Below, piece after piece: positions 15,789 to 24,347 of a DNA stretch of 64,000 bases; the first letter of the stretch is position 1, and each line of letters starts with the position of its first letter. The notes beneath the pieces are model-generated. The model did no database searches. It worked only from the letters and a program-made list of their open reading frames with translations, and was not told the DNA's origin. The stretch covers positions 1 through 64,000 of the forward strand of contig NZ_JALPVJ010000034.1 of NCBI RefSeq assembly GCF_023544445.1, read 5' to 3'. The DNA comes from Actinoplanes sp. M2I2. GTDB lineage: Bacteria > Actinomycetota > Actinomycetes > Mycobacteriales > Micromonosporaceae. The position numbers and the translations under genes are program-made.

Positions 15789-16496
15789 TCAGACGTCGAC
15801 GCTGGCGAACTGTTTGCCGGACGTGTTGACGACGCGGACCGAACGCACGTCCTCGGGGGCGATCAGCGCGCTCCCGTTGAGGCTGGTGCCGCCGACCTCA
15901 CCGGCCGCGGAGACCAGCCAACTGCCGGCCTGGGCTACATAGCCGTCCTTGGCGACCACTTCGAGCACGCAACGTTCGCCCGCGGGGATGCCGGAGACCG
16001 CGGCGTTCACCCGGACCCAGCCGGCTGCGGGGGCCACCGCCACGGTCATCCGGGTGCCGGTGGCCGGGTCGACGGTGGTGGCCGTGCGCGTGCCGGGCAC
16101 GGTCGTCGGCTCGACGGACGCGGTGGGAGTGGGCTGGGCGAGCGGCGTCTCCGGGGCGGTGGTGCGGCCGGCCAGGATGCCACCGCCGATCGCCGCGGCC
16201 ACGAGCACCGCGGCGGCGGCCGAGACCAGGCCCGTACGCCGGTGTCGTTGAGAAGACGACTCGGTGCGGACCTGGCGGAGTGTGCGCTGCAGCAGCAGGT
16301 CACCGCCGTCGGGCGGGCCCTCGAGCAGCATGGGCTCGGGCACCGCCTGCAGCTTCGCGCTCCACTCGCGCAGGGACTCGACCTCCGTACGGCACTCGGC
16401 GCAGCCGGCCAGGTGGTCTTCTGTCTCGCGACGCTGCTCGGGTGTCAGCGTGTCGAGCAGGTAGCCGGCGATGTCGGCGTGGTCCGACGGCGTCAT
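15789..16496 (-). CDS. Zinc-finger anti-sigma-factor-like membrane protein
   Basis: 235 residues. The N-terminus has the ZAS zinc motif (H in TEDHLAGCAEC, then C and C: HX3CX2C). It is followed at ~95-117 by one membrane helix (TGLVSAAAAVLVAAAIGGGILAG), a Thr/Pro linker and an outer domain ending SVRVVNTSGKQFASVDV. This is the layout of an RsiW/RskA-type anti-sigma factor. No ECF sigma gene is adjacent, which is unusual. ATG 16496 overlaps the upstream stop as ATGA, so it is coupled to the DUF1996 gene. Confidence 0.85.
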   Translation of the reverse strand: MTPSDHADIAGYLLDTLTPEQRRETEDHLAGCAECRTEVESLREWSAKLQAVPEPMLLEGPPDGGDLLLQRTLRQVRTESSSQRHRRTGLVSAAAAVLVAAAIGGGILAGRTTAPETPLAQPTPTASVEPTTVPGTRTATTVDPATGTRMTVAVAPAAGWVRVNAAVSGIPAGERCVLEVVAKDGYVAQAGSWLVSAAGEVGGTSLNGSALIAPEDVRSVRVVNTSGKQFASVDV

Positions 16497-17458
16497 GGGG
16501 CGGACCGTCCCGGGGCGGTGTCGTCGCACTTCTGGCCCTTGTTCAGGCAGGTCACGACGCGGGCCATGCGCGCCTCGGGCATGAGGTTGACGAGGAACCC
16601 GTGGTCGGTCGCGGGGTCGTTGTCCTGGTCGGCAAAGGCGTCGATCTGGTAGCGGGCGCCGCGCGGGACGGCGTACGTCATGGTGATCTGGAGGCGGGGA
16701 ACCGCGAAGGTGCCGACCGGGCAGCCACCGCTGGCGCCCGGGAAGACGACGTGCTGCCGGTGGCCGGTGCTGTCCAGTTGCCGGCCGTCCCAGCAGCTCG
16801 GGAAGTCGAAGATCCGCACGACGGTGGCGCCGTCGTCGCAGATCGGATACTTCATGGTCTGCCTCTCGAGCGCGTTGGAGCAGGTCCAGCGGGCGCGGGC
16901 CTGAGCGCCGCCGTTGGTGTGGGCGTAGGCATCGCCGACGGCCGCCACCAGCAGCGGCGGCATCGGCAGCACCGGGCCGCGCGGGTTGCCGTAGTAGGTC
17001 AAGGTCAGCGACACCGGCACCTGAACCGGTCCGCCATGCTCATTCTGCTCCTCGTCCGCAAGTCGCAGCACAGCCCAGAAGTACGTCGAGGCGTCGCCGT
17101 TCGAGCAGGTCGTCGGCTTTCCCGCCAAATCGGCCACGGTCGAGTCGTCCCGGACCCCGAGGTTGCCGACGTAATCGTGCAGGTGGTGGGCCGGGCCCGG
17201 CCGCCTCGGCGTGACCACGATGTTGGCGCTGTTGCGGTGCCCGCGCTCGTTGCGGCCACAATTCCAGGTGTACGACCCGGTGGAAGCGCCGGCCACCGGC
17301 GCGACCGCCGCCGGCACGACCTCGGCATCGGCCATCCGCGTGTAGTAGGGCCCCCACGAGTCCCGGGCGATGTGGACCGTGACCACGGTGGCCAGCACAG
17401 CCGCGGTCAGCAACGCTTCGAGAGCGACCACGAACCGCCCAGCCGAGGCCATCGACAT
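16493..17458 (-). CDS. DUF1996-domain secreted or membrane-anchored protein
   Basis: 321 residues. A single N-terminal hydrophobic segment (FVVALEALLTAAVLATVVTV) acts as signal or anchor. The DUF1996 body follows: NCGRNERGHRNSANIVV, GPAHHLHDYVGN, MKYPICDDGATVVRIFDFPS and PVGTFAVPRLQITMTY. Paired Cys and conserved His/Asp suggest a lectin- or hydrolase-like outer domain; the function of DUF1996 is unknown. ATG 17458 is chosen because the preceding in-frame sequence is polar and not signal-like. It forms an operon with the anti-sigma-like gene. Confidence 0.85.
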   Translation of the reverse strand: MSMASAGRFVVALEALLTAAVLATVVTVHIARDSWGPYYTRMADAEVVPAAVAPVAGASTGSYTWNCGRNERGHRNSANIVVTPRRPGPAHHLHDYVGNLGVRDDSTVADLAGKPTTCSNGDASTYFWAVLRLADEEQNEHGGPVQVPVSLTLTYYGNPRGPVLPMPPLLVAAVGDAYAHTNGGAQARARWTCSNALERQTMKYPICDDGATVVRIFDFPSCWDGRQLDSTGHRQHVVFPGASGGCPVGTFAVPRLQITMTYAVPRGARYQIDAFADQDNDPATDHGFLVNLMPEARMARVVTCLNKGQKCDDTAPGRSAP

Positions 17459-18101
17459 ACCTCGACGATACCCAGTGCCGGCCCTTTCCGGGGACGACGA
17501 GTTCCGCCCCCACGCTTCCCGAGCCGCTCCGCTGCAGCACAGCCTGTGGATAGGCGATGAGACGTGTCCGATTGTGGATAACGCCGATGGAGCGATCAAG
17601 ACCCCCGGCCGACCGCAACGCCTCCATCGAGAGGTCGAGCCGGAGCGCCGCCGTGATGTATCCCGGGCGGTGTCCTTGACCGCGGGCGAGCCATGTCGCT
17701 GCAAATCGCGAAACCTGACCGACCCCCACCGACTGGACGCCCCCGACGGCACCATGACGCCGGCACATCAGCCGGGGCGGCACGGCTGTGTGATTCGTTC
17801 AGCCCCTGTGAGGATCCGGCCGCCCGCGACCCACGCGGTCTGCCGTTCAGGACATGAAGCACGCCACGAACAGGGCGTATCTGTCACTCGATCGGTGGAT
17901 AACCCGCCTCGACGGTCCGCCCACCTAACCAACGCGGTTGGCCCTGCGCCGGCGAGGACTCGCTCGCGGACCTGCGGAAGTCCCCGTCGACGGGCCTATC
18001 CACGCGGCGATCCGCTGGTCACGTGCCGGGCGCCGGGCTGCGGGCGCGGCGGCTATAAAGCCAGGACGTACGCGCCCGCCCCTCCCGAGGAGGTTGCCGT
18101 C
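17459..18101. other. Divergent intergenic region without a supported gene
   Basis: 640 bases between divergently transcribed genes. No frame here has convincing codon bias or homology. It contains a perfect 9-mer TGTGGATAA (17573-17581), a related TGTGGATAG (17545-17553) and GGTGGATAA near 17893. A strong ribosome site GAGGAGG (18087-18093) belongs to the gene at 18102. A promoter-like TATAAA lies near 18054. Confidence 0.6.
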
Positions 18102-19574
18102 ATGGGAGCGCCCGAATCCGCCCCGGTCACCGAGCCGTCCACCGCTCCGCTCCCCGGTCTGCCGTCCCCCCGCACGGGCGACGACCCGCCGAGCGCCACC
18201 GCGCCCGGTCAGCCGTCGAACGACCAACCGTCTTCCGGCCGGCCGCCGAACGATCGCCCCTCAATTGGCCTGCCGTCGAACGATGGGCCCCCGAACGATC
18301 GCCCCTCAAACGATCACGCCTCGAACGGCCTGTCGTCTATCGACCGTTCCTCGAACGGCCTGCCCTCGAACGACCAGCCCTCGAACGACCAGCCCCCGAA
18401 CGGCCTGCCGTCGAATGAGCAGCCATCGAACGGTCTGTCGTCTATCGACCGTTCCTTCAAGCCCCAGCCCTCGAACAACCAGCCCTCGAACGACCAGCCC
18501 TCGAACGGCCTGCCGTCGATCGGCCTGCCGTCGAATGAGCAGCCATCGAACGGCCTGACCTCGAACGACCTGTCGCCGACAGAGCACCTTTCGAACGATC
18601 CGCTCCCGCACGACCAGCCCTCGAACGACCGGCTCTCGGACGGTCCGCCGCCGGACGGTCCGTCGCCCGGCGTGGTCGCGTCGCTCGGCGCCCGGCTCCG
18701 CAGTCACCTCGTAGGCGGGCGGGTGACCTCGATCGATCCGCCTCGACCCGAGGTGCCGAGACAGCGCAAGCCCACGGCCGTGCCCGGCGATCTCCCTGCC
18801 GCCCTCGAGGCGCTGGGCGACCGGAATCCGGCCGCCGCTCAGTTGCTCTGCCTCTGCTCGGTGCTGCACCGGGCGCCGGTGCCGGTCGACGTGTTCACCC
18901 GGTCGCTCGACCGGATGCCACTCCCGCTCGGCGGCGTTGCCCAGCTCCAGTTCAACGGTCTGGTCGCGGCTCTCGTCCAGTCCGGCCTGGCTCAGCGGGC
19001 CGCCGGCGGACTGCGGGTTCCCGAACCGGTGCGCGAGGCCGTCCGCGACGACCTGGGCGACGAAGCGGCCGGGATCTGCCGAACGTACGCAGGGGTTTTG
19101 ATCGCCGCGGCCGCGCCCGACGACGTAGCCGAGCCGTCCGGATGGCCCCGGTGGGCCGCACTGGCCCCGCACCTGATCGCCGCCGACGCCGCGCACAGCA
19201 CAGACCCGGCACTGCGGGCAGCGGCGTGCCGCCTGGTGGTGAGCCTCCTGCACCGCGGCAAGGCCCGCCCGGCCCGGACGATCGCCGCCGAGCTGCACAC
19301 CGGCTGGCGTGGGCTGCTGGGCCCCGACCACCCCGACACGCTGCGCTGCGCCCACGAACTGGCCCGCTCACTGGTCGCCGCCGGCGCCCTGCTCCCCGCC
19401 CGCAAACTGCTTGACGACACGGTGGACCGCCTGGTCGCAGCCCTGGGCCAGAGCCATCCCCAGACCCGCATCGCCGCCGAAACCCGCCGCGGCGTCCTGC
19501 TACGGATGGGCGGCATGCCCCGCCCCGACGGCTCCCGCCCCAAGGCAGCACACCGCCGCCGAAAACAGCCCTGA
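18102..19574 (+). CDS. TPR/winged-helix-like protein with a long pentad-repeat N-terminus
   Basis: 490 residues from ATG 18102, with GAGGAGG 8 bases upstream. Residues ~35-185 are low-complexity pentads such as PSNDQ, PSNGL, PSNEQ and SSIDR, rich in Ser, Pro, Asn and Asp and certainly disordered. Residues ~225-490 resemble the C-terminal half of actinobacterial NB-ARC/TPR proteins: LLCLCSVLHRAPVPVDVF (winged helix), then LGPDHPDTLRCAHELARSL and LGQSHPQTRIAAETRRGVL (TPR units with the typical HPDTL). There is no P-loop. It looks like an orphaned sensor/effector half carrying a new disordered arm. Confidence 0.8.
   Translation: MGAPESAPVTEPSTAPLPGLPSPRTGDDPPSATAPGQPSNDQPSSGRPPNDRPSIGLPSNDGPPNDRPSNDHASNGLSSIDRSSNGLPSNDQPSNDQPPNGLPSNEQPSNGLSSIDRSFKPQPSNNQPSNDQPSNGLPSIGLPSNEQPSNGLTSNDLSPTEHLSNDPLPHDQPSNDRLSDGPPPDGPSPGVVASLGARLRSHLVGGRVTSIDPPRPEVPRQRKPTAVPGDLPAALEALGDRNPAAAQLLCLCSVLHRAPVPVDVFTRSLDRMPLPLGGVAQLQFNGLVAALVQSGLAQRAAGGLRVPEPVREAVRDDLGDEAAGICRTYAGVLIAAAAPDDVAEPSGWPRWAALAPHLIAADAAHSTDPALRAAACRLVVSLLHRGKARPARTIAAELHTGWRGLLGPDHPDTLRCAHELARSLVAAGALLPARKLLDDTVDRLVAALGQSHPQTRIAAETRRGVLLRMGGMPRPDGSRPKAAHRRRKQP
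18210..18640. repeat. Degenerate 15-bp tandem repeats in a coding region
   Basis: About 28 imperfect 15-bp units around CCGTCGAACGACCAG / CCCTCGAACGGCCTG, encoding the disordered N-terminus of the 18102-19574 gene. Larger multi-unit blocks recur, for example the segment encoding PSNEQPSNGLSSIDR near 18410 and a related one near 18530. Growth by block duplication is therefore likely. Confidence 0.85.
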
Positions 19575-19988
19575 CGCCATCAGCCCGAGCCCAGCACACC
19601 GCTCGACACCATCGCCCATGCCGACGCGGCCGGCCGGCGTCCGACCAAACGACCAACCGCTCCAGCAAGATCCTGGACCGACTCACCGTGCCCATCGGTG
19701 CACCCGATTGCCTACTCAGGGCGCATGACCGATATCCCCTTCTGCCGAAGAGAGCGCGCTGACAAGGCCAGCGCCTGGTTAGGGCAATTGCGCTCTTGAG
19801 ACAGTCAACGGTCTGGCGTAGTCAAAATCTGCCATCTCGCCATACGCTAAGAACGCCATGGCCGACGAAATCAGCTGACCATGGTCGCTTCAGGAGACAG
19901 AGCCACGTCGGCCTGATTGTCGAATTCTTAGCGGCCTGGGCGTTTGCCCCCGGGACGGTCTGGTCGAATGCCGTCCCGGGGCGAGCGA
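19575..19988. other. Convergent intergenic region
   Basis: 414 bases between two convergent genes. GC is lower than the surroundings in the second half. I see no coding frame with typical codon use. CGGGACGG (19952-19959) matched by CCGTCCCGG (19971-19979) could form a hairpin between the two gene ends. Confidence 0.5.
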
Positions 19989-20390
19989 TCAAAACGCCAT
20001 CAAGCCGGTGTATCGTGCGTCGTTGTAGAACTTGAAGTAGAAGTGCACGCCGTCGCGGACATTGGTGGCCACTCTGACCCATTGCCCTGACCGGGCGTAA
20101 GTGGTGCCCGCCTGGCAGCCGGGGCCGCTGGGGAAACACACCTTAACAAAGGTGTTCTGATCGGACCGCATGTTGATATCTGCGCATGCTGAGGTGGTGA
20201 TGAAGCGGATTCCAACGGGATGCTGATAGCCGCCCTCGGGCTTGGTGAAAGACGAGCCGCTGCCGTAACAGCTGACGGCGGCGGCGGATACCTCCTTCGT
20301 CGTTCCGGCTTCGGCCGGTCCGGTAGCGCCGAACGTGAGCGCCGCGCCGATCACCGATGCCCCCACAGCTTTGACCATTCGCTTGACCAT
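19989..20390 (-). CDS. Small secreted protein of unknown function
   Basis: 133 residues from ATG 20390, preceded by AAGGAGG. A signal peptide is clear: basic MVKRMVKAVG, hydrophobic ASVIGAALTFGATG, cleavage near AEA-GTTKE. The mature part (~105 residues) has four cysteines (VSCYGSG, SACADIN, KVCFPS, PGCQAG), likely two disulfides. The end is WVRVATNVRDGVHFYFKFYN. I do not recognise the family. It resembles in style the secreted proteins near 52-53 kb. GC is below that of neighbours. Confidence 0.75.
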   Translation of the reverse strand: MVKRMVKAVGASVIGAALTFGATGPAEAGTTKEVSAAAVSCYGSGSSFTKPEGGYQHPVGIRFITTSACADINMRSDQNTFVKVCFPSGPGCQAGTTYARSGQWVRVATNVRDGVHFYFKFYNDARYTGLMAF

Positions 20391-21210
20391 GAAGATCCTC
20401 CTTGGACGGACGTTTTCGAGGAGTATCCCAAGAGAGATATATTCCTGATACAACGCCTGCTGAGCGTGGACAGGACATACATGGCGGCCTCTTCGCCGAC
20501 GGGACTTCATGGGCGTGCCGATCAGCGCCTGGTGTGCTACTGCTGTGACTTGATAAGAGCGTCTGCCCGTCTGTTGAGCGATGTGCACTCTTTTGCCGCC
20601 GAGCGTGCGCGCGGGACTGCGGAATCGGTCACGCGGCGTAGCGTCGACGCAAGTTGCGTTCCTGGCCGGGCAGCGGTCGTGCCACCAGCACATAAGTAGC
20701 CGCGATCCGCGCGACTACAATTTAACCATCACGCTTTCGGGGCTGCAGGAGGCGTGCGTGCCAGCCTTCCGATGCGGGACCTTGGACCGTTACAGCCACC
20801 ACCTGCGCCTGCGCAAAACATATCCATGCCGGTCAGGCGGCATCGTCGTACCCGTAGAGCACACGTCGAGGGGGAAAGCGTTTCGGATGTCGAGACGCCC
20901 CAGCCCGTCCGGGTCGACGGCCTGCGCAGGTATCGGATTCAACGGCGAGTGTTCGTGACGCCCTGATGCGGGAGGTGGAGCCGCCGGCGCTGACGTCCCG
21001 TGCCGGCGACCACGAACGCCGTGAGCGCCACGACTCAGTCACGTCGAAGAGACCGGAGCAGGGACGCGATTCTTCTTCGACTGCAGCCTTGACGTAACGA
21101 AAGTCGCGTCCGATCCACGATTTCCTTGAGTGGAAGGGGTGAGGAACCGAATACAGCAGCTGGTACGCCCCGGCGAAGCCTGGCGGCCAGCAGACCCCTG
21201 GAGATCACTC
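20391..21210. other. Long non-coding or undetermined stretch
   Basis: 820 bases between the divergent secreted-protein gene and the broken cheW. Several short open frames exist on both strands but none has a ribosome site, codon bias or recognisable motif. GC is mixed. It may hold regulatory DNA for both flanking genes; nothing definite is visible. Confidence 0.5.
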
Positions 21211-21647
21211 ATGACCAGCCGTCAGTTCGTGACCTTCGACGTGGCGAACGAGTTCTTCGGAGTCCCGGTGGAAATCGTGCAGGAAGTCCTTCTCAACGAG
21301 AAGTACACGCCGATGCCGCTCGCCCCGGACGGGTGGGGGGTCTGTTCAACCTGCGCGGTGAGGTCGTCGGGACGGTGGATCTGCAGGTCCGGTTCGGGCG
21401 GCCGCCCAGGTCGATGTCAGGTCCGGTCGTCAACGTGGTCGTGCTGGTCGGCGGTGAGCCGGTGAGCCTGCTGGTGGACCGGATCGGGCTGGTCGCCGAT
21501 CTCGACGATGCGGCGTTCGAGTTGCCACCGGACACACTGACCGGGCCGACCCGGGCGATGATTGTCGGTTCGTACAAGACGGAGGATCGGCTGCTGCTGG
21601 TGCTCGATGTCGCCGAATGCGTCAACATCGTTCGCGCCGCAATGTAG
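21211..21647 (+). pseudogene. CheW-like chemotaxis adaptor, frameshifted
   Basis: ATG 21211 opens MTSRQFVTFDVANEFFGVPV, the start of a CheW domain. At the G-run near 21331-21340 the frame changes. The remainder is in a second frame: VGGLFNLRGEVVGTVDLQVR, then VVNVVVLVGGEPVSLLVDRI and the end VLDVAECVNIVRAAM at TAG 21645-21647. Total 437 bases, equivalent to ~145 residues, the normal CheW size. CheW couples receptors to CheA, and no other chemotaxis gene is in view. A homopolymer error in GGGGGG is a realistic alternative to decay. Confidence 0.82.
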
Positions 21648-21883
21648 GCGGGCCGGCGGAACCGCCCGTACTTCAACCCCGGCGAGCAGAACTATGGGGA
21701 TGGAGTCGACGTCGAGTGTCCGCTTCTGCCGCGATCCGCGCTCGGCCCGGGGCCACCGCCATCACGTCCGGTGGACGACCGCGATTGGCCGGCGCCTTGT
21801 CGTGCCGAGGAGCGGATGTTGGCGTCGATTGACGCAACCCCTCAGCACGTGCCTTGAGGCGTCTGTTGATTAAGGTCCGTGGC

Positions 21884-22231
21884 ATGCACATCACCCTCAC
21901 GGAGCACGCTCGGTGCCGATACGGTGACGAGTATCAGCCGCCAGTCTTGCGATGTTCCGAGGACCATGACGACCGGCACTTCATCGAGAAGCTGACCTTC
22001 GCCGATGCCGACGAAATCCTGAGGATGCTGCATGCGCTGTGCCCGCACCTCGTCGACGGCCTTCTCCCTGTGTGGGTGCGTAACCTCGCCTACCGACTGG
22101 TACTCCTACAGCGGCCCGACGATCCCGCATTGATGCGAGAGGCGGCGCAAAACCTGGGGCTGCACGGGCCGGACTGGGATGACAGCGCGGCAGACCTGGA
22201 ACGCCGAGCCGCAGCTCTGGAAGGGGCTTGA
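21884..22231 (+). CDS. Hypothetical 115-residue protein
   Basis: From ATG 21884: MHITLTEHARCRYGDEYQPP, then DADEILRMLHALCPHLVDGL, a Leu-rich helix, and a C-terminal helix DDSAADLERRAAALEGA. It is mostly helical and soluble, with three Cys/His near the N-terminus (HAR-C, LRC, DHDDRH). I know no family. A weak AAGG lies 9 bases before the start; an upstream in-frame ATG-like start (21854) would add ten residues. Confidence 0.55.
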   Translation: MHITLTEHARCRYGDEYQPPVLRCSEDHDDRHFIEKLTFADADEILRMLHALCPHLVDGLLPVWVRNLAYRLVLLQRPDDPALMREAAQNLGLHGPDWDDSAADLERRAAALEGA

Positions 22232-22626
22232 GCAGTCGGCAGCTGCCCCAGCAGCGTGCACTGATCTGCCGCGATCCGCGCGCTTAGATAGCCGAGAGTC
22301 AACGTCCCATGGGTGCCGCCGTGCTCACGGGAACAGGCGCGTCGTCGGCGGCGTGCCGGACCCGCCGCTCAGGCCGGGCTGAACTGGATGAGGACCGATG
22401 CGGTCGGCAGCTCGTCCGGGGCGGGTGGCGCCTCGGTGCGCCAGGCCCAGCCGTACGCTCCATCGCCAGCCCGGCGGAAGGCGGTAGGCGTCGGCGATGC
22501 CGCCGGCCGTGCCGCTGGAGAAGCCGAGAATGCCCGACTCGAAGGCCACCTCGAGGACCCGGCGCCGGGTTCGGGCTACTTGCCGCGAACGCTCAAGTCC
22601 AGGCGGTGCGGGCCGATCGAAGGGAA
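22232..22626. other. Intergenic stretch with no supported gene
   Basis: 395 bases. A minus-strand frame (22325-22549) begins MAFESGILGFSSGTAGGIAD and looks faintly protein-like, but no motif or ribosome site supports it. Confidence 0.4.
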
Positions 22627-22734
22627 ATGACCGACGACGTCGTGGTGCGGCAGGCTCACCTGCTCTGAGACGTCAACCGCTTCGCCGAGGCCTCCGCCCT
22701 GGCCGCCCGGCTGATCGCGGCCGAGCCCGGGAAG

Positions 22735-23871
22735 GTGGCCGGTTGGCTGGTGCTCGCCCGGGCCCGCCTGCTCGCCGGGGACCCGGCCGCCGCCTTCGAC
22801 GCGGCAGTCGCCGCGGGCCGCCTCGCTCCTAATCTCCCCGATTGTCACGCGCTGGCCGGCGCTGCGCTCGCCGGTATGGGTCGCCATGGCGAGGCTGCCC
22901 GGGCCATGCGCGAGGTCGTCGCCCTCGAGCCGCACCACTTCCGTGGCTACGAGATGCTCGCCGACGTGCTCAACGACAGCGGTGAAGACCCGGTCGAGGC
23001 GCTCACCGTGGCCGGCGTCGCCGTGCGGCTGGCCCCTGAACGGGCCGCAGCCCACGTCACTCTCGGCACTGCCCTCGCCGTCGCCGGCCGGGGCCGCGAG
23101 GCGCGGGAAGCGTTCCACACGGCCCTGCGACTCGATCCGGACCACGCGCCCGCTCACAACGAGTTGGCCCGCCTGAACGCCCAGGGCCGGAACCCGTTGG
23201 CGGCGGGGCAGCTGGCCGCCGCGGCATCCGGGTTCGCCGCGGCGCTGCGGATCGAACCCCGGCAACAGGCCGGCCGCGACAATCTCGACCGGGTGTTACG
23301 CGTATTCCTGGTGCGTGTCTCCTATGCGCTGATGGTCCTCGGCTACGTCGCGGCCCGTGTCGCGGACGACCATCCCGCTGCGGCCCGGCTGCTGGCGCTG
23401 GTCGCAGTGGCCGGGCCTGCGGCGTACGCCTGGCGCTTCCTGCGTCGGCTCGGGCTCGGCCTCCGCGCGTACCTGAGGGACGTCCTGTCCACCACCCGGA
23501 TGAGGATCGTCCTGGCGTGTACCGGCACGGCCGTCGCCTTGTCGATCAGCGCGACCGTGCTACCTGACGAGATGACGTGGCCGTGCACCGTCGCCGCATC
23601 AGTCACAGCCATTGCGGCCCGCGTAACGTTGCACTTCGAGACGAAAGACCATCTCTACGGCCGCGGCGAACGCACGCCGTATCACCTGAGCACCTTCACG
23701 CTCGTCTTGATCGCACTGCTGAGCGGCGTCACCACGCTCTTCCTGGCGGCGGTCACCATCTCCACCGGCAATATCGGCGGCGTCTTCCTCGGTGTGGCAC
23801 TCGGTGTATTGCCCTTCCTCTGCGTCCGGTCCCTCGCGCGACGGGCCAGACGTCTTGATCAGGTCAGGTAA
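22735..23871 (+). CDS. TPR protein with C-terminal membrane helices (5' end interrupted by a stop)
   Basis: The likely original start is ATG 22627: MTDDVVVRQAHLL, then an in-frame TGA (22666-22668), then DVNRFAEASALAARLIAAEP, the rest of the first TPR. Coding resumes without a frame change and runs to 23871. The first start after the stop is GTG 22735, giving 378 residues that lack half of TPR 1. Three to four TPR units follow (LAPNLPDCHALAGAALAGMG; LAPERAAAHVTLGTALAVAG; LDPDHAPAHNELARL). About five membrane helices come next (VSYALMVLGYVAARV; ALVAVAGPAAYAWRF; TLVLIALLSGVTTLFLAAVT). Function unknown; probably a membrane scaffold. Confidence 0.75.
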   Translation: MAGWLVLARARLLAGDPAAAFDAAVAAGRLAPNLPDCHALAGAALAGMGRHGEAARAMREVVALEPHHFRGYEMLADVLNDSGEDPVEALTVAGVAVRLAPERAAAHVTLGTALAVAGRGREAREAFHTALRLDPDHAPAHNELARLNAQGRNPLAAGQLAAAASGFAAALRIEPRQQAGRDNLDRVLRVFLVRVSYALMVLGYVAARVADDHPAAARLLALVAVAGPAAYAWRFLRRLGLGLRAYLRDVLSTTRMRIVLACTGTAVALSISATVLPDEMTWPCTVAASVTAIAARVTLHFETKDHLYGRGERTPYHLSTFTLVLIALLSGVTTLFLAAVTISTGNIGGVFLGVALGVLPFLCVRSLARRARRLDQVR

Positions 23872-24037
23872 TCGCTCGGTGTGACCGGGAATCATGCAAG
23901 CGACCGGCTCGGCCGGCGAAGTGTTCCGGCCGCGCGAAGCTGCCGATGAGTCAACGTTGCGGCTGCCGTGTACAGCTGGCCGGATCCCTGGTTGGTATGA
24001 ATTTCTGTCAGCGTTACCTGCTCACTTCTTCGGCGTC

Positions 24038-24199
24038 CTATTCGAGATCTGACTTGTCGTCAGGGCGTTGCGGGACGAACGGCTTTACTACTTTGCTGGG
24101 GTCCGGCGGGTCCGGGATCGGCCTCTGTGGTTCGTCTTTTTCCCGCCGGTATTCGCGTTCCCGTGGTGTATCACCATCGGGTATCTCTTTGTGGGCCAT
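24038..24199 (-). CDS. Possible small Pro/charged-rich protein (53 residues)
   Basis: From ATG 24199 on the minus strand: MAHKEIPDGDTPREREYRRE, then a proline-rich tract IPDPPDPSKVVKPFVPQRPD and the end DKSDLE before TAG. It is highly charged, with Pro-Asp pairs, and has no membrane segment. The GC of this stretch is lower than average and a ribosome site is weak (GAGG almost touching ATG). I list it because the composition is protein-like, unlike the other frames here. Confidence 0.35.
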   Translation of the reverse strand: MAHKEIPDGDTPREREYRREKDEPQRPIPDPPDPSKVVKPFVPQRPDDKSDLE

Positions 24200-24347
24200 T
24201 CCTCACTGTCACCCACTCGGCGCCGCACCGGTCCAACTTCCCGTTGGACGGGACGCATGCATGCCCGGCTCACAAAGGCGCCGTCACCCTGCTCGCCGGG
24301 CTCGGGGTAGTCGTTCACCGCAGTGCTGCCCCTACCGCCTCACCAGC

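Noticed and set aside
15758..17900. Replication origin
   Set aside because: Only two perfect DnaA boxes, no dnaA/dnaN/gyr genes and no AT-rich unwinding region.
18210..18640. CRISPR or regulatory repeat array
   Set aside because: The repeats keep a 15-base period and reading frame and encode Ser/Pro/Asn pentads, so they are coding low-complexity DNA.
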